Shown here: positions 55,742-64,000 of the stretch, piece after piece | How the letters are laid out: each line of letters opens with the position of its first letter | How positions within the stretch are numbered: the first letter of the stretch is position 1 | Assembly: GCF_003850345.1 (NCBI RefSeq) | Contig: NZ_CP027707.1 | Span: forward strand, 3,038,001-3,102,000 | DNA: 64,000 nucleotides | From: Pseudomonas chlororaphis subsp. piscium | Lineage (GTDB): Bacteria; Pseudomonadota; Gammaproteobacteria; Pseudomonadales; Pseudomonadaceae | Reading direction: 5' to 3' | Made by a program: the position numbers and the translations under genes | The notes under the pieces: generated by a model | What the model saw: the letters and a program-made list of their open reading frames with translations, nothing else | Databases searched by the model: none | What the model was told of the DNA's origin: nothing

Positions 55742-57216
55742 CTGACTGTTCGCCACGCAACCTTCCTCAGCGCCTGGCCCTGGCCCGCGGTTCGCGGCTG
55801 TTGAGCCTGAGCTTGTGCCTGGCGCTGCTCAGCGCCTGCGCCATCGGCCCGGACTATCAGCGCCCGACCGTCGCCGAGCCTGCGCAATACAAGGAGGCGG
55901 CGGGCTGGCGCCAGGCCAGCCCCAGCGATGCCCTGGCCCGTGGCGCCTGGTGGGAGCTGTACGGCGACCAACAGCTCAACGGCCTGATCGACAAGCTCAA
56001 CAGCGCCAACCAGACCGTGGCGCAGTCCGAGGCCCAGTACCGCCAGGCCCAGGCCCTGGTGCGCAGCGCCCGTGGCTCGCTGTTCCCCACGGTGGACCTG
56101 AGCGCCGGGAAAACCCGCGCCAGCCAGGGCACCGGCAGCAGCAGTTCGGCCCTGAGCAGTTCTTCCAGCGGCATTCGCGACACCTACAACACCCAGCTCG
56201 GGGTGAGCTGGGAGGCCGATGTCTGGGGTAAGCTGCGCCGTGGCCTGGAGGCCAACGAGGCCAGCGCCGAAGCCAGCTTCGCCGACCTTGCGGCAATGCG
56301 CCTGAGCCAGCAGTCGGAGCTGGTGCAGAACTACCTGCAACTGCGGGTCATCGACCAGCAGAAGCGCCTGCTCGAAGCCACGGTGGCGGCCTACCAGCGC
56401 TCGCTGACCATGACCGAGAACCAGTACCGCGCCGGGGTTTCCGGCAAGGACGCGGTGGCCCAGGCGCAAACCCAGCTGAAAACCACCCAGGCCGAGCTGA
56501 TCGACCTGATCTGGCAGCGCGCCCAGTTGGAAAACGCTATCGCGGTGCTGATCGGCCTGCCGCCGGCCGAGTTCAGCCTGGCCGAGACCCAGGACATCCC
56601 GGCCTTGCCCCAGGTGCCCTTGAGCCTGCCGTCGCAGTTGCTGGAACGGCGCCCGGACATCGCCTCGGCCGAGCGTTCGGTGATCGCCGCCAACGCCAAT
56701 ATCGGCGTGGCCAAGGCTGCCTATTACCCGGACCTGACCCTGAGCCTGGCCGGCGGCTACAGCAGCAGTACCTACGCCGACTGGATCAGCCTGCCGAACC
56801 GCTTCTGGTCGGTGGGGCCGAAACTGGCCATGACCCTGTTCGATGGCGGCCAGCGTTCGGCGGAAGTCGACCGCACCGAGGCGGCTTACGACCAGACCGT
56901 GGCCAAGTACCGCCAGACCGTGCTCGACGGCTTCCGTGAGGTGGAGAACTACCTGGTGCAGCTCAAGGTCCTGGAAGACGAGGCGGCGGTGCGCCAGCAG
57001 GCCCTGGATGCGGCGCGCGAGTCGCTGCGCCTGACCGAGAACCAGTACAAGGCCGGGGTGATCGCCTACCTGGATGTGGTGGTGGTACAGGCCACGGCGT
57101 TGAGCAACGAACGCAGCGTGCTGACCCTGCTGCAAAGCCGGCTGGTCACCAGCGTGCAACTGATCGCCGCCCTCGGTGGGGGCTGGGACGGCCAGCTGCA
57201 GGCCAGCAAAGAGTAA
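55738..57216 (+). CDS. opmB: Outer-membrane efflux channel OpmB (NodT/OprM family)
   Basis: The 492-residue TolC-like lipoprotein has a lipobox (LALLSAC) followed by AIGPDYQRP, the standard NodT-family start. Two OEP repeats follow (about 70-255 and 285-475), containing TENQYRAGVSGKDAVAQAQ and TENQYKAGVIAYLDVVVVQ. It is the exit duct for the MuxABC pump. It starts in an ATGA overlap with muxC. A REP pair follows, with no clear terminator. Confidence 0.94.
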   Translation: MTDCSPRNLPQRLALARGSRLLSLSLCLALLSACAIGPDYQRPTVAEPAQYKEAAGWRQASPSDALARGAWWELYGDQQLNGLIDKLNSANQTVAQSEAQYRQAQALVRSARGSLFPTVDLSAGKTRASQGTGSSSSALSSSSSGIRDTYNTQLGVSWEADVWGKLRRGLEANEASAEASFADLAAMRLSQQSELVQNYLQLRVIDQQKRLLEATVAAYQRSLTMTENQYRAGVSGKDAVAQAQTQLKTTQAELIDLIWQRAQLENAIAVLIGLPPAEFSLAETQDIPALPQVPLSLPSQLLERRPDIASAERSVIAANANIGVAKAAYYPDLTLSLAGGYSSSTYADWISLPNRFWSVGPKLAMTLFDGGQRSAEVDRTEAAYDQTVAKYRQTVLDGFREVENYLVQLKVLEDEAAVRQQALDAARESLRLTENQYKAGVIAYLDVVVVQATALSNERSVLTLLQSRLVTSVQLIAALGGGWDGQLQASKE

Positions 57217-57296
57217 TAGGTTGAATCCGTGATTCGCCCGGACAACCGTGGCGCCCGGGTTTATGATCGCTGCGTCGAAATACCGGTCTGACTCCC

Positions 57297-57451
57297 TGTA
57301 GCCGCTGCCGAGCCCGCGAGGCTGCGAACGGTTTGGGCGGCACTCCGACGCAGCGACCCTAAGCCCTGGCCCCGCGGCCTGCCTGGATAAATGCGCGGCC
57401 TGGTTTCACGACCGCTACACGGTCGCGCGCAGGCTGCGCCAGCGGCTACAT
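57297..57451. repeat. Inverted REP pair (GTAGCCGCTGCCG type)
   Basis: A unit starting GTAGCCGCTGCCGAGCCCGC faces a diverged inverse ending GCGCCAGCGGCTAC. It lies in the 421-base gap between opmB and mucR; the remaining part (about 57455-57637) probably holds the mucR promoter, and I see no gene there. Confidence 0.82.
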
Positions 57452-57637
57452 CGATAGCGGCGTGCCTGGCGTTGTCAGGAGTCGAGTCGCTGTAACCGAT
57501 TTGTTTTATCAGCCGGCTACTTTCATCCGACTGATGGCTTTTTGCTTACTTTGTGAGTGTGTTTCTGTACGCAATCAGTACAATTGCGCCTTTTACCGCC
57601 GGGCATGGAAGCTTCCGGCTAACGCCACGAGACGTTC

Positions 57638-59716
57638 ATGCTCACCGGTACCTACTCTCCCGCACTGGTTCTGATTTCCCTGTTTGTGGCGATTCTCGCC
57701 TCTTACACCGCGCTCGACCTGACCGGTCGCATCGCTACCACTCGGGGTCGAGCGGCTCTGTTGTGGATGGCCGGCGGCGCCCTGGCCATGGGTATCGGGG
57801 TGTGGTCGATGCACTTTATCGGCATGCTCGCCTTCAGCCTGCCCATCGACCTGGGCTACGACACCGGCATCACCGCGCTGTCGCTGCTGATTTCCGTGCT
57901 GTCCTGCGGTTTCGCCCTGTGGCTGGTGAGCCAGCAGAGCCTGCCGCTCTGGCAACTGGCCTTCGGCGCGCTGGTCATGGGCGCCGGGATCAGCGCCATG
58001 CATTACACCGGCATGGCGGCGATGCGCATGCAGCCGGGCATCGACTACGACCCGAGCCTGTTCGGCGCCTCGCTGCTGATTGCCGTCGGCGCCTCGGCCG
58101 CGGCGCTGTGGATCGCCTTCCGCCTGCGCCGCAACACCCCTTATGTGCGCCTGGCCCGTTGCGGGGCCGCGGTGGTGATGGGCATCGCCATTGTCGGCAT
58201 GCACTACACCGGCATGGCCGCGGCGCGTTTCGCCGACGGCAGTTTCTGTGGCGCGGCGGTGGACGGCCTGAGCGGCAAGGGCCTGGACAACCTGGTGCTG
58301 ATCACCACCCTGGCGGTGCTGGTCATTGCCTTGCTGACCTCGGTACTCGACGCCCGCCTGGAAGCGCGCACCGCGGTGCTGGCCGAGTCGCTGACCCTGG
58401 CCAACCGCGAGCTGACCCAACTGGCGCTGCACGACACCCTGACCGGCCTGCCGAACCGCACGCTGCTGGCCGACCGGATCGACCAGGCGATGCAGCGGGT
58501 GACGGAGCAGGGCGGTTGTTTTGCGCTGATGTTCATCGACCTGGACGGCTTCAAGCCGGTCAACGATGCCTTCGGCCATCACATGGGCGACCAGTTGCTG
58601 CGCGAGGTGGCCGTGCGCCTGCGCGAAGACCTGCGCAGCCAGGACACCCTGGCGCGGATCGGCGGCGACGAGTTCGTGCTGCTGGTGCAACTGAACGAGG
58701 CGGACGATGCCTTGCGCCTGGCCGCGCGCCAGGTGGGCCTGATCGGCCAGGCGTTCCGGGTGGCCGAGCACGAGTTGCAGATCTCCGCCAGCGTCGGCAT
58801 CGCCGTGTACCCGGGCAACGGCCTGACGCCCCAGGAGCTGCTGATGAATGCCGATGCGGCGATGTACCACGCCAAGGGCACCGGCAAGAACGGCTACAGC
58901 TTCTTCGATGCCTCGATGAACAGCGACGCGCGTCGGCAGCTGCAACTGCTGCAGGACCTGCGCCATGCCGTCGAGCACGGCGAGTTCAGGCTGTATTACC
59001 AGCCCAAGTTCGACGCCGCCAACGGCTCGCCGGTAGGCGCCGAAGCCTTGCTGCGCTGGGAACACCCACAACTGGGCTTGCTGCTGCCGGACAAGTTCAT
59101 CGACCTGGCGGAAAAGACCGGGCTGATCATCCCCATCGGCGAATGGGTGCTCAACGAGGCTTGCCGGCAGATGCGCGAGTGGTACAGCGAAGGCTATGAA
59201 AGCTGGCGGATCGCGGTGAACATCTCGGCACTGCAGTTCTGCCATGTCGGGTTGGTCGACAGCGTGGCCAGGGCGCTGAGACTCCACCGCTTGCCGGCCA
59301 ACAGCCTGACCCTGGAGATCACCGAGACCACGGCCATGAGCGATGCCGATGCCAGCATGACGGTGCTCAAGCAGCTGGCGGACATGGGCGTGGACCTGTC
59401 CATCGACGACTTCGGCACCGGTTATTCGAGCCTGATGTACCTCAAGCGCCTGCCGGCCAACGAATTGAAGATCGATCGCGGTTTCGTCCGTGACCTGGAG
59501 CACGACAGCGACGACGCGGCGATCGTCTCGGCCATCGTCGCCCTGGGCCAGGCCCTGGGCCTGCGCATCGTTGCCGAGGGCGTGGAAACCGATGTGCAGC
59601 AAAGCTTCCTGACCCAGCTGGGCTGCGATTCGCTGCAAGGTTATTTCCTCGGCCATCCGCTGCCGGCCGCACGCTTCATGCAGAACATCCATCAGGCCGA
59701 ACGCCTGACCCTCTGA
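57638..59716 (+). CDS. mucR: MHYT-GGDEF-EAL cyclic-di-GMP enzyme MucR
   Basis: The 692-residue membrane protein begins with a seven-helix MHYT sensor (about 1-240) with MHFIGM, MHYTGM and MHYTGM motifs, proposed to bind copper and sense O2, NO or CO. An intact GGDEF (about 343-347) and an intact EAL (about 469-471) with VNISALQF, DDFGTGYSS, LKIDRGFV and EGVET follow. Both diguanylate cyclase and phosphodiesterase activity are possible. The intact GGDEF favours MucR (PA1727, alginate control and dispersal) over NbdA, whose GGDEF is degenerate. Confidence 0.9.
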   Translation: MLTGTYSPALVLISLFVAILASYTALDLTGRIATTRGRAALLWMAGGALAMGIGVWSMHFIGMLAFSLPIDLGYDTGITALSLLISVLSCGFALWLVSQQSLPLWQLAFGALVMGAGISAMHYTGMAAMRMQPGIDYDPSLFGASLLIAVGASAAALWIAFRLRRNTPYVRLARCGAAVVMGIAIVGMHYTGMAAARFADGSFCGAAVDGLSGKGLDNLVLITTLAVLVIALLTSVLDARLEARTAVLAESLTLANRELTQLALHDTLTGLPNRTLLADRIDQAMQRVTEQGGCFALMFIDLDGFKPVNDAFGHHMGDQLLREVAVRLREDLRSQDTLARIGGDEFVLLVQLNEADDALRLAARQVGLIGQAFRVAEHELQISASVGIAVYPGNGLTPQELLMNADAAMYHAKGTGKNGYSFFDASMNSDARRQLQLLQDLRHAVEHGEFRLYYQPKFDAANGSPVGAEALLRWEHPQLGLLLPDKFIDLAEKTGLIIPIGEWVLNEACRQMREWYSEGYESWRIAVNISALQFCHVGLVDSVARALRLHRLPANSLTLEITETTAMSDADASMTVLKQLADMGVDLSIDDFGTGYSSLMYLKRLPANELKIDRGFVRDLEHDSDDAAIVSAIVALGQALGLRIVAEGVETDVQQSFLTQLGCDSLQGYFLGHPLPAARFMQNIHQAERLTL

Positions 59717-59722
59717 GCGCTG

Positions 59723-59750
59723 CCGTAGGAGCGAGGCTTGCCCGCGATGA
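59723..59750. repeat. Single REP element (GTAGGAGCGA type)
   Basis: GTAGGAGCGAGGCTTGCCCG lies just after the mucR stop, without an inverted partner nearby. Confidence 0.85.
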
Positions 59751-59815
59751 CGATGGACCAGACGGTACAAAATCCCAAGACCGTGCTACCGCAATAACAT
59801 CACAGCCGTACCGGC

Positions 59816-59901
59816 CGATCGCAGCCTGCGGCAGCGGCTACATCGATAGCGTTGTAGCCGACTCCTGTAGCCGCTGCCGAGCCTGCGAGGCTGCGTCCGG
59901 T
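59816..59901. repeat. REP pair (GTAGCCGCTGCCG type), tail-to-tail
   Basis: A reverse unit (GCAGCCTGCGGCAGCGGCTA) is followed after about 27 bases by a forward unit (GTAGCCGCTGCCGAGCCTGC). The rest of 59717-60073 contains no gene I can support. Confidence 0.87.
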
Positions 59902-60073
59902 CTGGGCGGCATTCCGACGCAGCGGCCGCAAACTCCAAGCCCGCGATCTGCCTGGATGGACACGCCGACCGGTGACCCGCTACGGGTCGGATGACGGCTC
60001 CGAGAAGGTTTGCAACGCTGGCCCCAGGGTGTTTAATTGGCGGCGTTCAAAGATCAGCGAGGGAGTTGGCAGC

Positions 60074-60820
60074 ATGGACAAAGTCATCCTCATCACCGGT
60101 GGCGGTCGCGGTATCGGCGCGGCCACCGCGCTGCTGGCCGCGCAACAGGGCTATCGCATCTGCATCAACTACCAGGCCGACGAACAGGCGGCCTTCCAGG
60201 TGCTGGAGCAGGTGCGTGGCCTGGGTGCCCAGGCGATTGCCGTACGGGCCGATGTCAGCATCGAGGACGAAGTGATTGGCCTGTATCACCGGGTCGACAG
60301 CGAACTGGGGCGGGTCACCGCGCTGGTCAACAACGCCGGGACCGTCGGGCAGAAGTCGCGGCTCGACGAAATGTCCGAATTCCGCATTCTGAAGATCATC
60401 AAGACCAATGTGCTCGGGCCAATCCTCTGCGCCAAGCACGCGGTGCTGCGCATGTCGCCAAGGCATGGCGGGCAGGGCGGCAGCATCGTCAACGTGTCCT
60501 CGGTCGCCGCCCGCCTGGGCTCGCCCGGCGAGTACATCGACTACGCGGCCTCCAAAGGGGCGCTGGACACCTTCACCATCGGCCTGTCCAAGGAAGTCGC
60601 CGGCGAAGGCATCCGCGTCAACGGGGTACGCCCGGGCTATATCTACACCGACTTCCACGCCCTGAGCGGCGACGCCGACCGCGTCAGCAAGCTGGAGTCC
60701 GCCATCCCCATGGGCCGCGGCGGTCGCCCGGACGAAGTGGCGGAGGCGATCATCTGGCTGCTGTCGGACAAGGCTTCCTATTCCACCGGGACCTTTATCG
60801 ACCTGGGTGGCGGCCGCTGA
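60074..60820 (+). CDS. Short-chain dehydrogenase, YgfF-like
   Basis: The 248-residue protein has the SDR cofactor motif TGGGRGIG (8-15), NNAG (87-90) and the catalytic Ser143-Tyr157-Lys161 triad (YAASK). It closely follows E. coli YgfF throughout (IVNVSSVAARLGSPGEYIDY, IIWLLSDKASY). It is an NAD(P)-dependent oxidoreductase; substrate not known (glucose-1-dehydrogenase-like annotations are not proof). GGGAG lies 8 bases before the ATG. It converges with the MocR-type gene. Confidence 0.9.
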   Translation: MDKVILITGGGRGIGAATALLAAQQGYRICINYQADEQAAFQVLEQVRGLGAQAIAVRADVSIEDEVIGLYHRVDSELGRVTALVNNAGTVGQKSRLDEMSEFRILKIIKTNVLGPILCAKHAVLRMSPRHGGQGGSIVNVSSVAARLGSPGEYIDYAASKGALDTFTIGLSKEVAGEGIRVNGVRPGYIYTDFHALSGDADRVSKLESAIPMGRGGRPDEVAEAIIWLLSDKASYSTGTFIDLGGGR

Positions 60821-60869
60821 TCCAACACCGGCTACAGGTTCCAGGTTAACGTGGAGCGCCGGCCCGACC

Positions 60870-62279
60870 TCAGAACGACCGCACGATCCTGCCCAGGGTT
60901 TCCATGGCCTTTTCCGCCGCTTCGTTCCACGGGCTGCCGTAGTTGAGGCGGATGCAGTTTCGAAAGCGCTGGGTCGGCGAGAAGATCGGTCCCGGGGCGA
61001 TGCTGATGCCTTGGGCCAGGGCCATCTGGAACAGCTTCAACGAATCCATCTGCGCTGGCAGTTCCAGCCACAGGAAGTAGCCGCCGGCTGGCTGGCTGAC
61101 CCGGGTCTGGGCCGGGAAGTAGCGGGCGATGGCGGCGAGCATGGCGCTCTGTTGTTCTTCCAGGGCGTAGCGCAGTTTGCGCAGGTGGCGGTCGTAGCCG
61201 CCGTGTTGCAGGTAGTCGGCGATGGCCGCCTGGGCCGGCATCGAGGCGCACAGCGAGGTCATCAGTTTCAGCCGTTCGATCTTCTGCGCGTAACGCCCGG
61301 CGGCGACCCAGCCGATGCGATAACCCGGCGCCAGGCTCTTGGCGAACGAACCGCAATGCATCACCAGGCCCTCGGTGTCGAAGGCCTTGGCCGGTTTCGG
61401 TGCCTGCTGGCCGTAATACAGCTCGGCGTAGACGTCGTCCTCGATCAGCGGCACCTGATGGCTGCGCAGCAATTCCACCAGTTCCTGCTTCTTCGCCTCG
61501 GGCATGGTCGCGCCCATGGGATTCTGGAAGCTGGTCATGCACCAGCAGGCCTTGATCGGGTGCCGTTCCAGGGTCTGCGCCAGCACCCCGAGGTCGATGC
61601 CGTCCCGCGGGTGCACGGGGATTTCCACGGCCTTGAGTTTCAGGCGTTCCAGCACTTGCAGGCTGGCGTAGAAGGCCGGGGCCTCGATGGCCACCAGGTC
61701 GCCGGGTTCGGTCACCGCCTGCAGGCACAGGTTCAGGGCTTCCAGGGCGCCGTTGGTGATCAGCAGTTCTTCCATGGGCAGCATCAGCCCGCCGACCATG
61801 TAGCGCAGGGCGATCTGCCGGCGCAGTTGCGGGTTGCCCGGCGACATGTCGGTGACCACCACGCGCGGGTCCATCTCGCGGCTGGCGCTGGCCAGGGAGC
61901 GCGACAGGCGCTGCAGCGGGAACAGGGTCGGGCTGGGAAAGGCCGAGCCGAACGGCACGGTGGTTGGGTCCTTGATCGAGTCCAGCACCGAGAACACCAG
62001 TTCGCTGACATCGACTTCGGTGGACTCGTTGACCTGGCTGCTGATCACCGGCTCCGAGAACGGGCTGGGTGCATGGGTGTTGACGAAGTAGCCGGAGCGC
62101 GGCCGGGCGCGGATCAGGCCGCGCCGTTCCAGCAGGTAATAGGCCTGGAACACCGTGGACGGGCTGACCCCATAGGTCTGGCTGGCGTAACGTACCGAAG
62201 GTACGCGCTGGCCGGGGCCGAGCACCCCGGAGCGGATCAGTTCTGCGATGTCGTCGGCGAATTTTTCGTAGCGTTTCAT
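60870..62279 (-). CDS. MocR-type regulator: GntR HTH fused to aminotransferase domain
   Basis: The 469-residue protein has an N-terminal GntR-type winged helix (about 1-72: RYEKFADDIAELIRSGVLGPGQRVPSVRY, then YGVSPSTVFQAYYLLERRGLI) and a class I aminotransferase fold. The aminotransferase part carries a PLP lysine in SFAKSLAPGYRIGW and Asn/Asp contacts (SFQNPMGATM, EDDVYAELYY). Such proteins usually act as PLP-responsive transcription factors. The start ATG at 62279 gives the normal MKRYEKF start. In P. aeruginosa PA2531, annotated as an aminotransferase, lies near tpx and mux. Targets are unknown. Confidence 0.88.
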   Translation of the reverse strand: MKRYEKFADDIAELIRSGVLGPGQRVPSVRYASQTYGVSPSTVFQAYYLLERRGLIRARPRSGYFVNTHAPSPFSEPVISSQVNESTEVDVSELVFSVLDSIKDPTTVPFGSAFPSPTLFPLQRLSRSLASASREMDPRVVVTDMSPGNPQLRRQIALRYMVGGLMLPMEELLITNGALEALNLCLQAVTEPGDLVAIEAPAFYASLQVLERLKLKAVEIPVHPRDGIDLGVLAQTLERHPIKACWCMTSFQNPMGATMPEAKKQELVELLRSHQVPLIEDDVYAELYYGQQAPKPAKAFDTEGLVMHCGSFAKSLAPGYRIGWVAAGRYAQKIERLKLMTSLCASMPAQAAIADYLQHGGYDRHLRKLRYALEEQQSAMLAAIARYFPAQTRVSQPAGGYFLWLELPAQMDSLKLFQMALAQGISIAPGPIFSPTQRFRNCIRLNYGSPWNEAAEKAMETLGRIVRSF

Positions 62280-62325
62280 GGGGCGGCTCGGGATAGGCGG
62301 TAATGGGGCCTGTGCTGGCGCCCCA

Positions 62326-62440
62326 GTGTAGGAGCGAGGCTTGCCCGCGATTTGGGCGACGCGTTCCGTCAGGCAGAACGCGGATACAGGTTTCGCGGCC
62401 GCTTTGCGGCCCATCGCGGGCAAGCCTCGCTCCTACGGGG
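62326..62440. repeat. Inverted REP pair (GTAGGAGCGA type)
   Basis: GTAGGAGCGAGGCTTGCCCG faces its exact inverse (CGGGCAAGCCTCGCTCCTAC) across about 65 bases. It lies between the ccoG and MocR-type genes. Confidence 0.93.
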
Positions 62441-62467
62441 AGGCAAAGCGGCGCCCAGTCTAAGGGA

Positions 62468-63880
62468 TCAACGGTTCAAGGGCGCAACAAACCGGCTCTT
62501 GGCCACGCTGTAGACCTGCGGCTGGTCGGCGTCGATCACCTTGAAACTCAACTCCTGGGAACTGCTCTGCGGCTTGTCGGCGATCATCGCCACCGACACC
62601 GGCAGGTCGACGATCTCGCCCGCGGCCAGGCTGATTTCGCTCTTGCCCTGCAGCTGGAAGCCGTCGCCGTCCACCAGTTGCAGACGGTAATCCTGGCGTT
62701 GCTGGGTCTTGTTGATGATCTTCAGGCTGTAGATGTTCTCGATCTGGCCCAGGCTGTTTTCGCGGAACAGGCCACGGTCCTTGCTGACATCCAGCGACAC
62801 CATCGGCCGCTCCACCAGCGCCAGGGCCAGGGCGCCGATCATCACCAGCAGCACCGCGCTGTAGCCGATCAGGCGTGGGCGCAGCAGGTGGGTCTTGCCA
62901 CCTTGCAACTGGTGCTCCGAGGTGTAGCTGATCAGGCCCCGGGCATAGCCCATCTTGTCCATGATCGAGTCGCAGGCGTCGATGCAGGCGGCGCAGCCGA
63001 TGCATTCCATCTGCAGGCCGTCTCGGATGTCGATGCCGGTCGGGCAGACCTGCACGCACAGCTGGCAGTCGATGCAGTCGCCGAGGCCGATGTCGGTCGG
63101 TTTCACGCCGCGTTTGCGCGGGCCGCGGATTTCGCCGCGGGCCGGGTCGTAGGAGATGGTCAGGGTGTCCTTGTCGAACATCACGCTCTGGAACCGCGCA
63201 TAAGGGCACATGTGCATGCACACCGCCTCGCGCAGCCAGCCGGCGTTGAGGTAGGTGGCGCCGGTGAAGAACAGCACCCAGAACAGGCTGACGCCGCCGA
63301 TCTGCAGGGTCAGCAGCTCCTCGGCCAGCGGCCGGATCGGGGTGAAGTAGCCGACGAAGGTCAGCCCGGTGAGCAGGCTGATGGCCAGCCACAGGCTGTG
63401 CTTGGCCGAACGGCGGATCAGCTTGTTCAGGTTCCAGGGCGCGGCTTGTAGCTTGATGCGCTGGTTGCGCTCACCCTCGGTGATCTTCTCGCACCACATG
63501 AACAGCCAGGTCCAGGAACTCTGCGGGCAGGTGTAGCCGCACCAGACGCGACCAGCGAACACGGTGATGGCGAACAGGCCGAAGGCGCAGATGATCAGCA
63601 GGGCCGAGAGCAGGATGAAATCCTGCGGCCAGAAGGTAGCGCCGAAGATATGGAACTTGCTTTCCGCGAGGTCCCAGAGCACCGCCTGGCGGCCGCCCCA
63701 GTTCAACCATACGGTGCCGAAGAACAGCAGGAACAGGAAACCCGCACCGCTCATGCGCAAGGTGCGGAACAAGCCGGTGAAGCTGCGGGTGTGGATCAGG
63801 TTGTCGCTGGATTTGGCCTTCGTCTTTGGGCGCGCAGGCTCGAATGTTTCTACTAATCGGACGGGGATTCTTTCGCTCAT
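62468..63880 (-). CDS. ccoG: Cytochrome c oxidase accessory protein CcoG (RdxA/FixG-like)
   Basis: The 470-residue polytopic iron-sulfur protein has N-terminal helices, a WCGYTCPQSSWTWLFMW motif and a CMHMCPYARFQ segment. Two ferredoxin-like clusters follow (CIDCQLCVQVCP and CIGCAACIDAC), then a C-terminal periplasmic Ig-like domain (about 360-470). CcoG helps reduce copper for CuB insertion into cbb3 oxidase. The start at 63880 (MSERIP) is the usual one; an in-frame start at 63904 would add 8 residues. The ccoNOQP operon it serves is outside the window, but the orphan ccoN4 is within it. Confidence 0.94.
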   Translation of the reverse strand: MSERIPVRLVETFEPARPKTKAKSSDNLIHTRSFTGLFRTLRMSGAGFLFLLFFGTVWLNWGGRQAVLWDLAESKFHIFGATFWPQDFILLSALLIICAFGLFAITVFAGRVWCGYTCPQSSWTWLFMWCEKITEGERNQRIKLQAAPWNLNKLIRRSAKHSLWLAISLLTGLTFVGYFTPIRPLAEELLTLQIGGVSLFWVLFFTGATYLNAGWLREAVCMHMCPYARFQSVMFDKDTLTISYDPARGEIRGPRKRGVKPTDIGLGDCIDCQLCVQVCPTGIDIRDGLQMECIGCAACIDACDSIMDKMGYARGLISYTSEHQLQGGKTHLLRPRLIGYSAVLLVMIGALALALVERPMVSLDVSKDRGLFRENSLGQIENIYSLKIINKTQQRQDYRLQLVDGDGFQLQGKSEISLAAGEIVDLPVSVAMIADKPQSSSQELSFKVIDADQPQVYSVAKSRFVAPLNR

Positions 63881-64000
63881 GGTCGTTCGCTCATCAGCCT
63901 CCATCAGGCAGATGAACTATGCCCAGCGATCTGTTTGCATAACAGACTCAGGTATCGCAATAAAAAGCAGATCAGATGGCCGCCAGGCGCCACCCTGCGA

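Noticed and set aside
57638..59716. NbdA instead of MucR for the MHYT protein
   Set aside because: NbdA has a degenerate GGDEF motif, while this protein keeps an intact GGDEF, and its 692-residue length fits MucR.

Overview
The window is a high-GC Pseudomonas chromosome segment, most like the P. fluorescens / P. protegens / P. chlororaphis group. This rests on gene content and order (hxc type II secretion, the pdt two-partner secretion locus, muxABC-opmB, mucR, orphan ccoN with a nitrite/sulfite reductase, ccoG) and on many intergenic REP palindromes of two classic Pseudomonas types (GTAGGAGCGA... and GTAGCCGCTGCCG...). No rRNA, tRNA, CRISPR array or complete insertion sequence was seen.

Layout. 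(1) 1-6696: end of a phosphate-starvation type II secretion operon (hxcY tail, hxcZ, the liposecretin hxcQ, hxcR, hxcS), broken between hxcQ and hxcR by a 1-kb palindromic repeat island. (2) 7325-9762: two DING/PstS-like exported proteins, probable Hxc clients. (3) 9901-22566: a 4221-residue filamentous-haemagglutinin-like exoprotein (PdtA type). (4) 22.6-26.4 kb: an accessory island with a small hypothetical gene, a type VI secretion PAAR / glycine-rich putative membrane-active effector / membrane immunity trio, and a GNAT acetyltransferase. (5) 26473-35757: the rest of the pdt locus: PhdA-like protein, TpsB transporter, ExbB with a lectin-like periplasmic domain, ExbD, TonB, porin-like protein, periplasmic coiled-coil protein, YbjN-like protein and PpiC chaperone, then a LysR-like regulator. 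(6) 37.0-40 kb: acetyltransferase, Asp/Glu racemase divergent from an AraC regulator, and a hypothetical. (7) 40-44.5 kb: orphan cbb3 oxidase genes ccoN and ccoQ-like, divergent from a sirohaem reductase and its DUF934 partner. (8) 44.6-48 kb: membrane protein, DUF3313 lipoprotein, SRPBCC protein and thiol peroxidase. (9) 48.2-57.2 kb: muxABC-opmB RND efflux operon with ATGA overlaps at every junction. (10) 57.6-64 kb: MHYT-GGDEF-EAL protein MucR, YgfF-like SDR, MocR-type regulator and CcoG.

How it fits together. In P. aeruginosa the syntenic block PA0683-PA0701 belongs to the phosphate-starvation (PhoB) and sigma-VreI (PUMA3) regulon. Here the same module would secrete DING-type proteins through Hxc and a giant adhesin through PdtB, with a dedicated ExbB-ExbD-TonB motor and periplasmic helpers encoded alongside. 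The main departures are the T6SS effector-immunity island lying between pdtA and phdA-pdtB, with a 32-bp motif conserved upstream of both halves, and a second DING protein whose phosphate-site residues are altered. Locus-tag comparisons come from memory, not from a search.
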